A stretch of 64,000 nucleotides of DNA from Rheinheimera sp. GTDB lineage: Bacteria > Pseudomonadota > Gammaproteobacteria > Enterobacterales > Alteromonadaceae. The translations under genes and the position numbers were made by a program. Below are positions 1-9,508 of this stretch, one piece after another. Position 1 is the stretch's first letter. Every line of letters begins with the position of its first letter. The notes under the pieces were generated by a model, which had not been told where the DNA came from, searched no databases, and worked only from the letters and a program-made list of their open reading frames with translations. The DNA lies in contig NZ_JAVBXS010000020.1 of NCBI RefSeq assembly GCF_030824435.1, positions 62,001-126,000 of the forward strand, given 5' to 3'.

Positions 1-84
1 AGCAATCATAAAAAGCGCCACTGCGCCGACTATGGGCCATGGGCTTTGTTCAGGTACATAATATTTTTCGTAAGCGTTACTCAT
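1..84 (-). CDS. coxC: Cytochrome c oxidase subunit III, N-terminus (partial)
   Basis: Only the first 28 codons are inside the window; the gene continues past the left edge. The translated start reads MSNAYEKYYVPEQSPWPI, the usual N-terminus of aa3 oxidase subunit III (a membrane subunit without redox centres). Two ATG codons lie in tandem (85-87 and 82-84). The second sits about five bases after the AGGGGGC ribosome site and is preferred. The start overlaps the ctaG stop codon, so the two genes are translationally coupled. The order coxB-coxA-ctaG-coxC is the common proteobacterial one and supports the assignment. Confidence 0.85.
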   Translation of the reverse strand, partial: MSNAYEKYYVPEQSPWPIVGAVALFMIA

Positions 85-655
85 CATTGCCCCCTGTAGG
101 GATCAGAGCTGCCACTGTTTCAGCAGGTGCATGTTTTGTCATGTCATACAGCGTGTAAGACAAAGTAATGGTGCTGAATTGCTCCGGCAGAGCGGGATCC
201 ACATAAAATTGTAATGGCATCAGTAGTTTCTGACCTGCAGTCAGAACCTGTTGGTTAAAGCAAAAACATTCCATCTTATTAAAGTACAAAGCGGCCTGAC
301 CAGGTGACACCGAAGGCACCGCCTGCCCTGTCATAGTGTTTGCTGTTGGGTTTTGCGCTTCGTAATACACCAGTTTGATTTCGCCGGGATGTACCACGAT
401 TTTTTGCGTTTGTGGCGCAAAAAGCCACGGCATATCGGCATTGGGCCTGGCCAGAAATTCAATAGTGACAGTCCTTTTGCCGTCTACCACTGCATTGTCA
501 GCAGTGGCCGCCATAGTGCTGGTTTTGCCGTTGATGCCGGTTAAATCACAAAACACGTCATACAGCGGCACCAGCGCAAAACCAAAACCAAACATCAGCG
601 CAGTTGCCAACAACAGACGTTTAATCAAAGGTTGATGATCAGGTTGCCGCTGCAT
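77..655 (-). CDS. ctaG: Cytochrome c oxidase assembly protein CtaG/Cox11
   Basis: 192 residues, full length for the Cox11/CtaG family. This is a membrane-anchored periplasmic copper chaperone that delivers copper to the CuB centre of subunit I. There is one membrane segment near residues 12-32 ending in the family motif PLYDVFCDLTG. The copper-binding Cys pair is visible as ECFCF near residue 130, followed by the typical QVLTAGQ and MPLQFYVDP stretch. It lies 10 bases after coxA and overlaps coxC, all in one operon. The family call is secure from the motifs. Confidence 0.95.
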   Translation of the reverse strand: MQRQPDHQPLIKRLLLATALMFGFGFALVPLYDVFCDLTGINGKTSTMAATADNAVVDGKRTVTIEFLARPNADMPWLFAPQTQKIVVHPGEIKLVYYEAQNPTANTMTGQAVPSVSPGQAALYFNKMECFCFNQQVLTAGQKLLMPLQFYVDPALPEQFSTITLSYTLYDMTKHAPAETVAALIPTGGNDE

Positions 656-665
656 CAGACTGCTC

Positions 666-2261
666 CTATTTCACTTCCGGTGGTGTGGTAAAACTGTGAT
701 AAGGCGGTGGTGACGATAAAGTCCACTCCAAACCTTCAGCGCCTTCCCACACCTGATTTGTGGCTTTTTCGCCACCTTTAATACATTTCACTAATACCCA
801 GACAAACAACAGCTGGGACAGGCCAAAGGCAAAACCACCAATGCTGATAAAAGCATTAAAATCAGCAAATTGCAGTGCGTAGTCAGGGATCCGTCTTGGC
901 ATACCTGCCAAACCGACAAAATGCATCGGGAAAAACAACATATTGACGGAAATCAGCGAACACCAGAAATGCCATTGCCCCAGGGTTTCGTCGTACATAT
1001 GGCCTGTCCATTTTGGCAACCAATAATAAGCAGCAGCCAGAATGGAAAAGATGGCACCTGTTACCAGCACATAATGGAAATGCGCCACCACAAAATAAGT
1101 GTCGTGGTACTGGAAGTCCGCCGGAGTAATAGCCAGCATCAAACCGGAAAAACCACCTATGGTAAACAGCACAATAAAGGCCAGCGCAAACATCATCGGT
1201 GTTTCAAAGGTCATGGCGCCTTTCCACATAGTGGCCACCCAGTTAAACACTTTGACCCCTGTTGGCACTGCAATCAGCATGGTGCAATACATAAAAAACA
1301 GTTCAGCGAATACCGGCATGCCGGTGGTGAACATATGGTGCGCCCAGACTAAAAACGACAACAAAGCAATACTTGAAGTGGCATACACCATAGAGGCGTA
1401 ACCAAACAGCGGCTTACGGGCAAAAGTAGGCACTATGCTGGAGACAATACCAAAGGCAGGCAGAATCATGATGTACACTTCGGGATGACCAAAAAACCAG
1501 AAAATATGCTGGAATAACACAGGGTCACCGCCACCGGCGGCATCAAAAAAGCTGGTGCCAAAATATTTGTCGGTCAGCACCATAGTGACAGTGCCAGCCA
1601 GCACCGGCATCACTGCTATCAGCAAATAAGCGGTAATTAACCAGGTCCAGACAAACAACGGCATTTTCATCCAGGTCATGCCTGGAGCACGCAGGTTAAA
1701 AATGGTCACAATGACGTTAATTGCGCCCATAATCGACGAAATACCCATGATATGCACTGAAAACACAAACAAAGCCGTGCTATCACCACTGTATTTTGTT
1801 GATAAAGGTGCGTAAAAAGTCCAGCCAAAACCAGGCCCGCCGCCTTCCATAAACAAAGATGCCAGCAAAATGGCAAAAGCAAATGGCAAAATCCAGAAGC
1901 TCCAGTTGTTCATCCGTGGCAACGCCATATCAGGCGCACCAATCATCATCGGAATCAACCAGTTAGCCAAACCAGTAAAAGCTGGCATCACAGCGCCAAA
2001 CACCATAATCAGGCCATGTACTGTGGTCATCTGGTTAAAAAAATCAGCCTGCACCAGCTGCAAACCCGGCTGAAATAACTCAGCACGGATCACCATTGCC
2101 ATAGCGCCGCCGATAAAAAACATCGTCAGCGCAAACAGCAAATACAAGGTACCTATATCTTTGTGGTTAGTGGTATATAACCAGCGTTTTAAACCTGAAG
2201 GCGCATGATGATGGTGTTCACCATGATGCGCAGTGTCGTGATCATGAGTCACTGTGCTCAT
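666..2261 (-). CDS. coxA: Cytochrome c oxidase subunit I (aa3-type)
   Basis: 531 residues. This is the catalytic proton-pumping subunit that reduces oxygen to water at the inner membrane. Visible ligands are H82 (low-spin haem a), H259 with Y263 in the HPEVY motif (CuB and the His-Tyr cross-link), H308/H309 (CuB), and H394/H396 in VVAHFHYVL (haem ligands). About twelve hydrophobic segments follow each other through the protein. The first 20 residues are unusually His-rich (HDHDTAHHGEHHHH), a cytoplasmic tail that could bind metal; this is inference. The ATG follows an AAGGAG ribosome site and lies three bases after the coxB stop. Confidence 0.97.
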   Translation of the reverse strand: MSTVTHDHDTAHHGEHHHHAPSGLKRWLYTTNHKDIGTLYLLFALTMFFIGGAMAMVIRAELFQPGLQLVQADFFNQMTTVHGLIMVFGAVMPAFTGLANWLIPMMIGAPDMALPRMNNWSFWILPFAFAILLASLFMEGGGPGFGWTFYAPLSTKYSGDSTALFVFSVHIMGISSIMGAINVIVTIFNLRAPGMTWMKMPLFVWTWLITAYLLIAVMPVLAGTVTMVLTDKYFGTSFFDAAGGGDPVLFQHIFWFFGHPEVYIMILPAFGIVSSIVPTFARKPLFGYASMVYATSSIALLSFLVWAHHMFTTGMPVFAELFFMYCTMLIAVPTGVKVFNWVATMWKGAMTFETPMMFALAFIVLFTIGGFSGLMLAITPADFQYHDTYFVVAHFHYVLVTGAIFSILAAAYYWLPKWTGHMYDETLGQWHFWCSLISVNMLFFPMHFVGLAGMPRRIPDYALQFADFNAFISIGGFAFGLSQLLFVWVLVKCIKGGEKATNQVWEGAEGLEWTLSSPPPYHSFTTPPEVK

Positions 2262-2264
2262 CTG

Positions 2265-3413
2265 CTACTCCTTTTTACCGGTTTTGGCTGCGTGGATATC
2301 AGCGGCCTGAATCAGATCGCCGGTATTGTTATCCCATGCGTTACGCTCGTAGGTGATGACTGCCGCAATTTCCTGCATCGTCAGTTGTTTACCAAAAGCC
2401 TGCATGGCAGTGCCAGCTTTGCCATTCAGTACGATGTCGATATGCGCGGCTTTACCTTCGGCAGTAGTTGCCATTTTGCTGCCTTTAAGCGCAGGGAAAG
2501 CGCCGGGTAAACCGCCGCCACCAGCCTGATGACAAGCGGCGCAATAACCAAGGTAGGTTTTTTCACCCAGTGCCATGGCTTCAGCCATGCTCATATTCAT
2601 CGCCAGCAACTCTTGTTCAGCAGCTTTGGCTTTGGCCTGAATGTCGGCTTGCTCTTTGATCCATGCGTCAAATTCCGCTGGCTCTTTAGCAACCACCACA
2701 ACTGGCATAAAACCATGGTCTTTGCCACAAAGCTCAGCACACTGGCCGCGATAAATGCCAGGTTCGTTTACTTTGGCCCAGGACTCATTGATAAAACCAG
2801 GGTTGGCGTCTTTTTTCACAGCAAAAGCCGGTACCCACCAGGAGTGGATCACGTCATCAGAAGTGGTCAGGAAACGCACTTTTTTGCCGGTAGGAATCAC
2901 CAGCGGACGATCAACTTCCAACAGGTAGTTTTCGCCTTTGGCTATTTTGTTGTTGATTTGTTTTTGTGGTGTCGCCAGCAGTGAATAATATTCCACCGGG
3001 TAATCGAGATATTTGTAATGCCATTTCCACTGCGAACCTGTGACCAGCACAGTCACTTCGGCGTCTGTGGTATCTTCCATCGCAATCAGGGTTTTAGTGG
3101 CTGGAATAGCCATAATGATTAAGATGAACACGGGAATAGCAGTCCAGAGAATTTCAACTCTGGTGCTTTCATGGAACTGTGCTGGCTGTACTCCTTTTGC
3201 CTTGCGATGATGGAAAATGGCCCAGAACATAGCACCAAATACCACCAGGCCAATTGCACAGCAGATGTAAAATATCGTCATATGCAGGTCATAAACCTGG
3301 TGACTGATATCTGTCACACCCTGAGTCATATTCAGGGGCATTTCTGCGGCAGAAGCCATTTCGACAAACAGCAAGGATAGCAGCGAGCAGCGATAACGAC
3401 TCGTTTTCGCCAC
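2265..3413 (-). CDS. coxB: Cytochrome c oxidase subunit II with fused cytochrome c domain
   Basis: 382 residues, longer than plain subunit II because a cytochrome c domain is fused at the C-terminus. Order: signal-like start (residues 1-23), two membrane helices (about 45-65 and 88-108), CuA cupredoxin domain with H190, C225, E227, C229, H233 and M236, a charged Ala/Glu linker (about 248-280), then a CxxCH haem site at C291-H295 with a likely Met ligand at M337. It accepts electrons from soluble or membrane cytochrome c and passes them to subunit I. First gene of the operon, so the promoter should lie in 3414-3702. Confidence 0.95.
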   Translation of the reverse strand: MAKTSRYRCSLLSLLFVEMASAAEMPLNMTQGVTDISHQVYDLHMTIFYICCAIGLVVFGAMFWAIFHHRKAKGVQPAQFHESTRVEILWTAIPVFILIIMAIPATKTLIAMEDTTDAEVTVLVTGSQWKWHYKYLDYPVEYYSLLATPQKQINNKIAKGENYLLEVDRPLVIPTGKKVRFLTTSDDVIHSWWVPAFAVKKDANPGFINESWAKVNEPGIYRGQCAELCGKDHGFMPVVVVAKEPAEFDAWIKEQADIQAKAKAAEQELLAMNMSMAEAMALGEKTYLGYCAACHQAGGGGLPGAFPALKGSKMATTAEGKAAHIDIVLNGKAGTAMQAFGKQLTMQEIAAVITYERNAWDNNTGDLIQAADIHAAKTGKKE

Positions 3414-3702
3414 GTAACGTCTCCTCTGTCATTTTGCATAATTAGCAAATTGCCAGAACCAGACACTACTACCCACTCACCGTATCTTGTTCTGCAATTT
3501 ATTGTTTTTTATTATTTATTCCCAAAAGTACCCAATTTAACCAATTCTGCGGAACTATGTTTTTATCGGGCACAGGCTAAGAATTGACCACAAAGCCTGA
3601 TCTGTAAACCCCAGAATGCAAAAAGCACCGGCAAACCAATCAGGTCATACCAGTGCTTTAAACAGAAACATATTGAGTTTATTTAACTTTTATCCGTTTT
3701 TA
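3414..3702. other. Intergenic region between cox operon and lexA
   Basis: 289 bases, AT-rich in the middle (3490-3560). It must hold the cox operon promoter, but I could not pick one convincing -35/-10 pair. The only clear structure is the terminator-like hairpin downstream of lexA at 3622-3659. No open frame with a ribosome site is visible. Confidence 0.6.
3622..3659 (-). terminator. Probable intrinsic terminator of lexA
   Basis: On the minus strand AAAGCACTGG pairs with CCGGTGCTTT (nine of ten bases) across an 18-base loop and is followed by a short run of T. It lies about 45 bases past the lexA stop. The long loop makes it weaker than the other terminators in the window. Confidence 0.5.
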
Positions 3703-4329
3703 TTACCAGGTTTGGTTACGGATAACACCAACGGCCAAACCTTCAATTGCAAAAAACTGCTGCGTTAAATCCACTTTTATCACATTAAAGTCGCTGTTTT
3801 CGGGGTGTAAGTACACAAATTGCCCATCACGCCTGAAACGTTTTACTGTCACTTCATCTTCCACTCTGGCAACTATCACTTCACCTTGCCTGGCTTCTGT
3901 TGTTTTGTGCACTGCCAGCAAGTCGCCGTCCATAATGCCGATGTCTTTCATGCTCATGCCAGAGACTTTTAACAGGAAATCAGCGGCCGGATGAAACAAA
4001 TTGGCATCCAGCTGATAATACTGGTCTATATGTTCAGTGGCCAAAATAGGCTGGCCAGCTGCGACACGACCAATCAGTGGCAAACCACTAAACTCAGGTT
4101 CATTGGCAACTACATCATCTTCCAGCAAGCGGATGCCACGGGAAGTGCCCGGCATCATCTCAATAAAACCTTTTTTTGCCAGCGCTTTTAAATGTTCTTC
4201 AGCTGCATTGGCGGATTTAAAACCAAGCTGAGTGGCAATTTCTGCCCGGGTAGGCGGCATGCCAGAGTGCGCCTGATAATCCTTAAGTAATTGTAATATT
4301 TCGGCTTGTCTTGGAGTTAGTGGTCGCAT
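3703..4329 (-). CDS. lexA: SOS repressor LexA
   Basis: 208 residues, slightly longer than the E. coli protein (202). The N-terminal winged helix starts [13 protein letters not shown]. The self-cleavage site Ala91-Gly92 lies in RVAAGQP, and the catalytic dyad is S126 (SGMSMKD) and K163 (EVTVKR). It represses DNA-damage genes and its own gene until RecA filaments trigger self-cleavage. Two SOS boxes lie directly upstream, the nearer one only five bases from the ATG. This leaves little room for a ribosome site, and none with good complementarity is visible. Confidence 0.97.
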   Translation of the reverse strand: MRPLTPRQAEILQLLKDYQAHSGMPPTRAEIATQLGFKSANAAEEHLKALAKKGFIEMMPGTSRGIRLLEDDVVANEPEFSGLPLIGRVAAGQPILATEHIDQYYQLDANLFHPAADFLLKVSGMSMKDIGIMDGDLLAVHKTTEARQGEVIVARVEDEVTVKRFRRDGQFVYLHPENSDFNVIKVDLTQQFFAIEGLAVGVIRNQTW

Positions 4330-4333
4330 GGTG

Positions 4334-4349
4334 CTGAATGCCTATACAG
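4334..4349 (-). promoter_or_regulatory. LexA (SOS) box, proximal
   Basis: CTGTATAGGCATTCAG on the minus strand fits CTG-N10-CAG. It lies in the predicted 5' leader of lexA, five bases before the start codon. Confidence 0.85.
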
Positions 4350-4355
4350 TGAATA

Positions 4356-4371
4356 CTGGGAGTATATACAG
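4356..4371 (-). promoter_or_regulatory. LexA (SOS) box, distal
   Basis: CTGTATATACTCCCAG on the minus strand fits CTG-N10-CAG and overlaps the predicted -10 element of the lexA promoter. Its centre is 22 bases from that of the proximal box, the dual arrangement known from the E. coli lexA promoter. Confidence 0.9.
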
Positions 4372-4389
4372 TGAGTTTCAGGCTGCCAA
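4361..4389 (-). promoter_or_regulatory. Probable sigma70 promoter of lexA
   Basis: Minus strand TTGGCA (4384-4389), a 17-base spacer, then TATACT (4361-4366). The -10 lies inside the distal SOS box, so LexA binding should block polymerase directly. Confidence 0.65.
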
Positions 4390-4426
4390 GCGGGCAACCA
4401 CAGAAAATCAGCAAATTTGTGCGAAA

Positions 4427-4455
4427 TTGGCGGGAAATTCAATCCATGCTATCTT
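4427..4455 (+). promoter_or_regulatory. Possible sigma70 promoter of plsB
   Basis: TTGGCG, a 17-base spacer and TATCTT, ending 29 bases before the plsB ATG. It is a moderate match to consensus and points away from lexA. Confidence 0.45.
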
Positions 4456-4484
4456 ATCCGGCTGTTTTTGACTGCAGGTAACCT

Positions 4485-6929
4485 ATGTTTTCGCGATTAA
4501 AGTGGTTCGCCAGCCTACTGCAATGGCCATTAAGGCCGCTGGTTCAATATAAAATCATTCCGGCACAACCGGTCAGTAGCCTCGATTTAAGCCTTGATAA
4601 GCCGCTGTTTTATATCAGCAGAGTGGCGTCCGCCAGCGATCTGGCCACACTCAAACGCGCCTGCCAGCAACTGGATTTACCTGATCCAACAGAACACGTC
4701 AGTATTGGCAATGTCACTTTGCCCCGCACCTTATTTTTGCAACAACCAACACCTTTGTGGGGCAATGCCAAAGAGTCGCTGGCTTTGCAACAAGGTCAGA
4801 AGTTATTACAGGCCCATTTAAATCAACCAGAGCAGGACGCACAACTGGTGCCTGTGGCTATCAGCTGGGGCCGTGCGCCAGGTAAAGAAGCCAGCGTTAA
4901 ATCTGTGATAGGCGAAGCAGCAGCACCTGGCTGGCTGCGTAAACTTTTTGTGGTGCTGATTTCCGGCCGTCATACCTTAGTGCAGTTTTCCCGCGCCGTT
5001 TCGTTAAAAGACATGGCAGCAGAACACGGCGCCAGCGAAGAAAGCGCCCATAAACTATTGCGGGTGGCTCGTTTTCACTTTTACCGCCAGCAACTGGCGG
5101 CAACAGGGCCACGTCAGCCCAACCGCGCTGCACTTTTTAATGCGTTGTTAGGCTCAGAGGCATTAAAAAAAGCCATAGCCGATGAAGCCAAAAGCAAAAA
5201 CATCAGTCCGGAACAAGCCAGGACGGAAGCGCGCAATTTGCTGGAAGAAATAGCAGCAGATTATCGCGAATCCACCTTAAGGGTGGGCGACAGACTATTA
5301 AGCTGGTTATGGCGTAAGTTATTTACCGGTATCAAAATTCACAATGCTGAAGTGATCCGGGATTTAGCGCAACGTGGCCATGAAGTGGTGTATTTACCTT
5401 GTCATCGCAGTCATATGGATTACCTGCTACTGAGTTATGTGATTTACCAACAAGGCCTGGCAGCGCCACATATTGCCGCTGGTATTAACCTGAACTTTTG
5501 GCCTGTAGGTAAGTTTTTCCGCCGCGGTGGAGCCTTTTTTATCCGCCGCAGTTTTAGTGGCAATAAACTGTATTCGGCGGTATTTCGCGAATATCTGTCG
5601 CAGTTATTCCGCAAAGGTTACAGCGTAAAATATTACAGTGAAGGCGGCCGCAGCCGCACCGGACGTTTATTGCAGCCGAAAACCGGCATGCTGGCCATGA
5701 CTGTGCAGGCGCTGTTACGCGGCATAGACCGCCCTGTCACCCTGGTACCGGTTTACCTGGGTTATGAGCACGTGATGGAAGTCAGCACTTATCTGCGTGA
5801 ACTCAAAGGCTCTGCCAAAACCAAAGAGTCGGCACTGGGTATTTTGCAGGCGGTACGGCAATTACGTGACTACGGTTATGGTTACGTGAATTTTGGTGAA
5901 CCCATTTCACTCAATAGCTATTTGCAACAACATGCACCCGACTGGCGTCAGAGCATTAACCCTGTTGAACCCCAAAAACCGCAGTGGCTAAACCCTGTGG
6001 TAGCCAAACTGGCGCACGAAGTCATGACCAAAGTGAATCAGAGTGCGGCGCTCAATGCGATTAATCTGATAGCCACCACTTTGCTGGCAACAGAGCAGCA
6101 TGCACTGACCCGCAAAGCCCTTGTGGCGCAGCTGGATTTATATCTGGCGTTGCAACAACAAGCGCCTTATCACAGCGCAGTCACTTTGCCTGAAGGCAAC
6201 GGCAGCAGTCTGGTGCAACATGCACTGGATTTACACAAAATTCAGCTGCAACAGGACGAATTTGGCGATTTAATTCAGCTCAGCGCAGACGAAGCTGTGG
6301 TGATGAGTTATTACCGTAATAATATCAGCCACTTGTTTGTGATCCCTGCGCTGCTGGCAACGGCCTTGTTGCAGCACCGGCAGCTTAGCAAAATGCAGCT
6401 ACTGAATATTTGTCAGCAGTTGCAGCCGTTATTACAACAAGAGTTGTTTTTGTTTGCTGACGATTTACAGCCTTATGTTGAGCAGGTGCTGGCATTTTTA
6501 CAACAACAGTCGCTGATTGAGTTGAAGGATAACCAGTATCAATGCACCGGCAGTCAAAATGCAGGTTATCGTCAGTTGCAACTGCTGGCGCATAACAGTG
6601 ATGGCATTTTGCAACGTTATGCCATGGTGCTGAATTTAATTGAGCTGGAAGCGCCTATAGTACGCACCGATCTTGAACAACACAGCCATCAGCTGGCACA
6701 AAGGTTGTTAAAGCTGCATGGTATTGAATCGCCTGAATATCACGACAAACAGCTGTTTGCCACTTTAGTCAATGCGCTGAAAGACGCCCACTATATTCAG
6801 CTGAATGAACAATATCAGCTCAGCAGAGGCCAGACTTTCCAGCCATTGCTGCAAACGGTCAACGCTTTGTTACAACCGGACGTTTTGCAAAGCATTCAGC
6901 AAATTACCGCAGATAAAGGCTCCAGCTAA
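4485..6929 (+). CDS. plsB: Glycerol-3-phosphate 1-O-acyltransferase
   Basis: 814 residues, normal for PlsB. This inner-membrane enzyme acylates sn-glycerol 3-phosphate with acyl-CoA or acyl-ACP, the first step of phospholipid synthesis. The acyltransferase HX4D motif is H307-D312 (CHRSHMDYL). The later blocks GAFFIRR, EGGRSRTGR and PVYLGYEHV all follow in order. An AGGTAA ribosome site precedes the ATG. Transcription is divergent from lexA. The TAA stop forms the loop of the downstream terminator hairpin. Confidence 0.97.
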   Translation: MFSRLKWFASLLQWPLRPLVQYKIIPAQPVSSLDLSLDKPLFYISRVASASDLATLKRACQQLDLPDPTEHVSIGNVTLPRTLFLQQPTPLWGNAKESLALQQGQKLLQAHLNQPEQDAQLVPVAISWGRAPGKEASVKSVIGEAAAPGWLRKLFVVLISGRHTLVQFSRAVSLKDMAAEHGASEESAHKLLRVARFHFYRQQLAATGPRQPNRAALFNALLGSEALKKAIADEAKSKNISPEQARTEARNLLEEIAADYRESTLRVGDRLLSWLWRKLFTGIKIHNAEVIRDLAQRGHEVVYLPCHRSHMDYLLLSYVIYQQGLAAPHIAAGINLNFWPVGKFFRRGGAFFIRRSFSGNKLYSAVFREYLSQLFRKGYSVKYYSEGGRSRTGRLLQPKTGMLAMTVQALLRGIDRPVTLVPVYLGYEHVMEVSTYLRELKGSAKTKESALGILQAVRQLRDYGYGYVNFGEPISLNSYLQQHAPDWRQSINPVEPQKPQWLNPVVAKLAHEVMTKVNQSAALNAINLIATTLLATEQHALTRKALVAQLDLYLALQQQAPYHSAVTLPEGNGSSLVQHALDLHKIQLQQDEFGDLIQLSADEAVVMSYYRNNISHLFVIPALLATALLQHRQLSKMQLLNICQQLQPLLQQELFLFADDLQPYVEQVLAFLQQQSLIELKDNQYQCTGSQNAGYRQLQLLAHNSDGILQRYAMVLNLIELEAPIVRTDLEQHSHQLAQRLLKLHGIESPEYHDKQLFATLVNALKDAHYIQLNEQYQLSRGQTFQPLLQTVNALLQPDVLQSIQQITADKGSS

Positions 6930-6946
6930 GCTGGAGCCTCGGTTTT
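6917..6946 (+). terminator. Intrinsic terminator of plsB
   Basis: AGGCTCCAGC pairs perfectly with GCTGGAGCCT around a three-base TAA loop, which is the plsB stop codon itself. A T-rich tail follows. The tail on the other strand is poor, so it acts mainly on plsB. Confidence 0.85.
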
Positions 6947-7824
6947 TATTCGTTTCTGGCTTTGTCGTAACTGCGGATAACCCCTTCCTGCATAGTAGAA
7001 GCCACCAGCACTCCGGCGCGGTTAAAAAACTGGCCGCGCACTAAACCGCGGGCGCCGGACGCGCTTGGGCTGTCAACGGCATACAACAACCAGTCATCAA
7101 ACCTGAAATCCTGATGAAACCACATGGCATGGTCAATAGTGGCCACCTGCATATTGGGCGCCATAAAAGATTTACCGTGTGGCTGCAGGGCTGTTGGCAG
7201 GAAGTTAAAATCTGACGCATATGCCAGCAGGTACTTATGTACCCTTAAATCATCCGGCATAGCGCCATTGGCTTTAAACCAGACATAACGTTTGGCGCTG
7301 CTTATCTGCGGTTTAAAAGGGTTATGAAAAGCTACAGGACGCATTTCGATAGGTTTTTCACAGATAAACTTGCTGCGCAGGCTTTCCGGGATGAGATCGG
7401 CGTGTTCACGATAAAACTCCAGATCGGAAATCAGCTCTTCCGGCGGCGGTACTTGCGGCATTAAGTCCTGATGTTCAAAACCCACTTCATCGGCCTGAAA
7501 AGAGGCGGTCAGATAAAAAATAGGTTTGCCGAACTGAATAGCACTAACCCTTCTGGTACTAAAACTTTTACCATCCCTGATGTTTTCCACTTCATAAACG
7601 ATAGGGCGTGATGCGTCTCCGGGGCGCAAAAAATAAGAGTGAAAAGAATGCACTTTGCGGTCTTCCGGTATGGTTTCTTTGGCGGCAGATAACGCCTGCC
7701 CCATCACCTGGCCGCCAAACACAGCTTTAAAGCCTAAGTCCTGACTTTGGCCACGGTACAACCCCAATTCAATAGTTTCTAATTTTAATAATGACAATAA
7801 ATCGGCTAAAACCTGGCTCATCAT
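6946..7824 (-). CDS. tesB: Acyl-CoA thioesterase II
   Basis: 292 residues, the usual TesB length, built of two hot-dog folds. It hydrolyses medium- and long-chain acyl-CoA to free acid and CoA in the cytoplasm. Visible family blocks are GGQVMGQAL near residue 34, [12 protein letters not shown] near 60, the catalytic Asp in TIDHAMWFH near 222, and STMQEGVIR close to the C-terminus with the catalytic Gln. The gene converges on plsB. Start ATG has an AGGAGT site just upstream. Confidence 0.95.
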   Translation of the reverse strand: MMSQVLADLLSLLKLETIELGLYRGQSQDLGFKAVFGGQVMGQALSAAKETIPEDRKVHSFHSYFLRPGDASRPIVYEVENIRDGKSFSTRRVSAIQFGKPIFYLTASFQADEVGFEHQDLMPQVPPPEELISDLEFYREHADLIPESLRSKFICEKPIEMRPVAFHNPFKPQISSAKRYVWFKANGAMPDDLRVHKYLLAYASDFNFLPTALQPHGKSFMAPNMQVATIDHAMWFHQDFRFDDWLLYAVDSPSASGARGLVRGQFFNRAGVLVASTMQEGVIRSYDKARNE

Positions 7825-8062
7825 TTACTCCTGTAGTGCTCGCAGAATGTTTCATTGTGCAGCAGCACCGGAAAAACTGCAAAAACACTGCATCTGCAGG
7901 CGTTACAACGCAGATTCTGTCACTTGCTGCCGGCACAACAGACATTCACTACATGAATGCCAGCGCTTCTGCCGCAAATAAACATTAATTCGCAGGAATC
8001 GTCTGGCAGCTGTAACAAAAGCACGGCATAATCGCGCCAGCTTGTTAACGGGAGTAAAGTCC

Positions 8063-8521
8063 ATGGCATGGCTGTTTAAAACTGAACCCAATGAATGCAG
8101 CATTGACGATATAGCAGCAGCTAAAACTGGCGTGATTTGGGAAGGAGTGCGGAATTATCAGGCACGTAATTTTCTGCGGGATCAAGTACAAAACGGTGAT
8201 CTCGTACTAATCCATCATTCAAGTTGTAAACAGATTGGCCTGGCAGGCCTGGCAAAAGTCACAGCAACAGCCATTGCAGACCCCAGCCAATTTCAACCCG
8301 AAAGCCCTTATTATGATGCCAAAGCCAGCGCAGAACGTTGGCCCTGGTATGCAGTAAAGGTTGAATTTGTAGAAAAATTCAAAAAAATTATAACGTTAAC
8401 AGATTTAAGAAATCAAACAGCCTTGGCTGATATGCAGTTGCTACGAAAAGGGAACAGGTTATCGGTGATGCCGCTAACAAAACAAGAAATGGATCTTGTA
8501 CTTTTTTTAACCAAGGCATAG
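8063..8521 (+). CDS. EVE domain protein
   Basis: 152 residues covering one EVE (PUA-like) domain, with the usual opening MAWLFKTEPNECSIDDI and the blocks WEGVRNYQARNFLR and WYAVKVEFVEKF. EVE domains bind modified bases such as 5-methylcytosine derivatives in DNA or RNA, and stand-alone bacterial ones are common and mostly uncharacterised. I chose the ATG at 8063, which follows GGGAG at a normal distance, over an in-frame upstream start at 8042. No restriction or modification genes are nearby, so context gives no specific role. Confidence 0.85.
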   Translation: MAWLFKTEPNECSIDDIAAAKTGVIWEGVRNYQARNFLRDQVQNGDLVLIHHSSCKQIGLAGLAKVTATAIADPSQFQPESPYYDAKASAERWPWYAVKVEFVEKFKKIITLTDLRNQTALADMQLLRKGNRLSVMPLTKQEMDLVLFLTKA

Positions 8522-8579
8522 AGTATAAACAATTCATGCAGCCTGCTTGCAGGTTCAGTCCTGAGAGGGAGTTAAACAG

Positions 8580-8819
8580 ATGGCAGCATTACCTCAAGAA
8601 CGTCGCGATATAGCCAAAGATGTTAATTATTTTTGGAATGAACTCAACATGGCGCAAAAGTTTTCGGTCGCAGAGTTACAGCGTTTTGGTTATGAACTGG
8701 CCTTTGTGCGTCGCAGCCCCAGTTTTAGTCTGGCAGTATTACGCGCAGGCGACCGGATTGCCGCTGTGGATCAGGATGGTCAAATTGATACTGAACCCAA
8801 AGTGATTATCCGGCATTAA
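8580..8819 (+). CDS. Conserved small protein of unknown function
   Basis: 79 residues, no signal peptide or membrane segment, mixed charge. A good GGGAG ribosome site lies before the ATG, and codon use resembles its neighbours. I do not recognise the family. It follows the EVE gene by 58 bases and may share its transcript. Confidence 0.7.
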   Translation: MAALPQERRDIAKDVNYFWNELNMAQKFSVAELQRFGYELAFVRRSPSFSLAVLRAGDRIAAVDQDGQIDTEPKVIIRH

Positions 8820-8838
8820 TCGAACTGCAAATCACAGT

Positions 8839-9360
8839 TCAGGCTGGTTCCGACAACGGACGGTTGGTTTTTCCAAAGTCTTTATAAGACTGTTCCCGCA
8901 CCAGCATCACTCCCGATTGACATAACTGCAAATAGCCGGCAAACGAGTTTTTTTGCCATCCCTGAATCAAACGGCCATGACGGTTAATAAAAACCTCTAA
9001 TTCAGCATATTCCAGCGCCAGATTGCGTTTGCAATACCTTTGCAAGGCTTGCGGTATCGACAACTGCTTTTGCACCAATTCTTTGCATATTGCAGGAATA
9101 GCCTGACACAAGGTTTCAATACAATGCACTTCACTGGGTGGCAGCCTGCTGTTAATTTTGTCGGTAAGCAGTTGTTGCAATAAAATCTGACTACATTCTT
9201 CAGCAAGTTCGTAGGTCAGATGCTGCAGATGCGACGACTCCTGATCCCTTAATTTGTATTCCATCACCATTCGTTTATGCGCTTTACTGAGGCTGTCAAT
9301 TTTGACAACCAAGAGCACAATAACGACAAAAAAACCGATAAATATCAACAAAGTCCACAT
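8839..9360 (-). CDS. Membrane-anchored protein of unknown function
   Basis: 173 residues from the ATG at 9360 (a TTG two codons upstream is also possible). One N-terminal membrane helix (about residues 2-22) is followed by a soluble, probably cytoplasmic, mainly helical part with several Cys and Gln. I recognise no domain. The gene converges on the 79-residue gene with only 19 bases between the stops. Confidence 0.65.
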   Translation of the reverse strand: MWTLLIFIGFFVVIVLLVVKIDSLSKAHKRMVMEYKLRDQESSHLQHLTYELAEECSQILLQQLLTDKINSRLPPSEVHCIETLCQAIPAICKELVQKQLSIPQALQRYCKRNLALEYAELEVFINRHGRLIQGWQKNSFAGYLQLCQSGVMLVREQSYKDFGKTNRPLSEPA

Positions 9361-9508
9361 ATACAACTCAGAATATTAAGCAGATAACCCAGCACAACAA
9401 CGAACATAAGCAACGCTTCTCAAAATGGCGGCGAGTATATCACTGCACAGAAACAATAATGTGACACCGTTTTTTTAAATTCAAACGATGTCACATCAGA
9501 ACACCAGA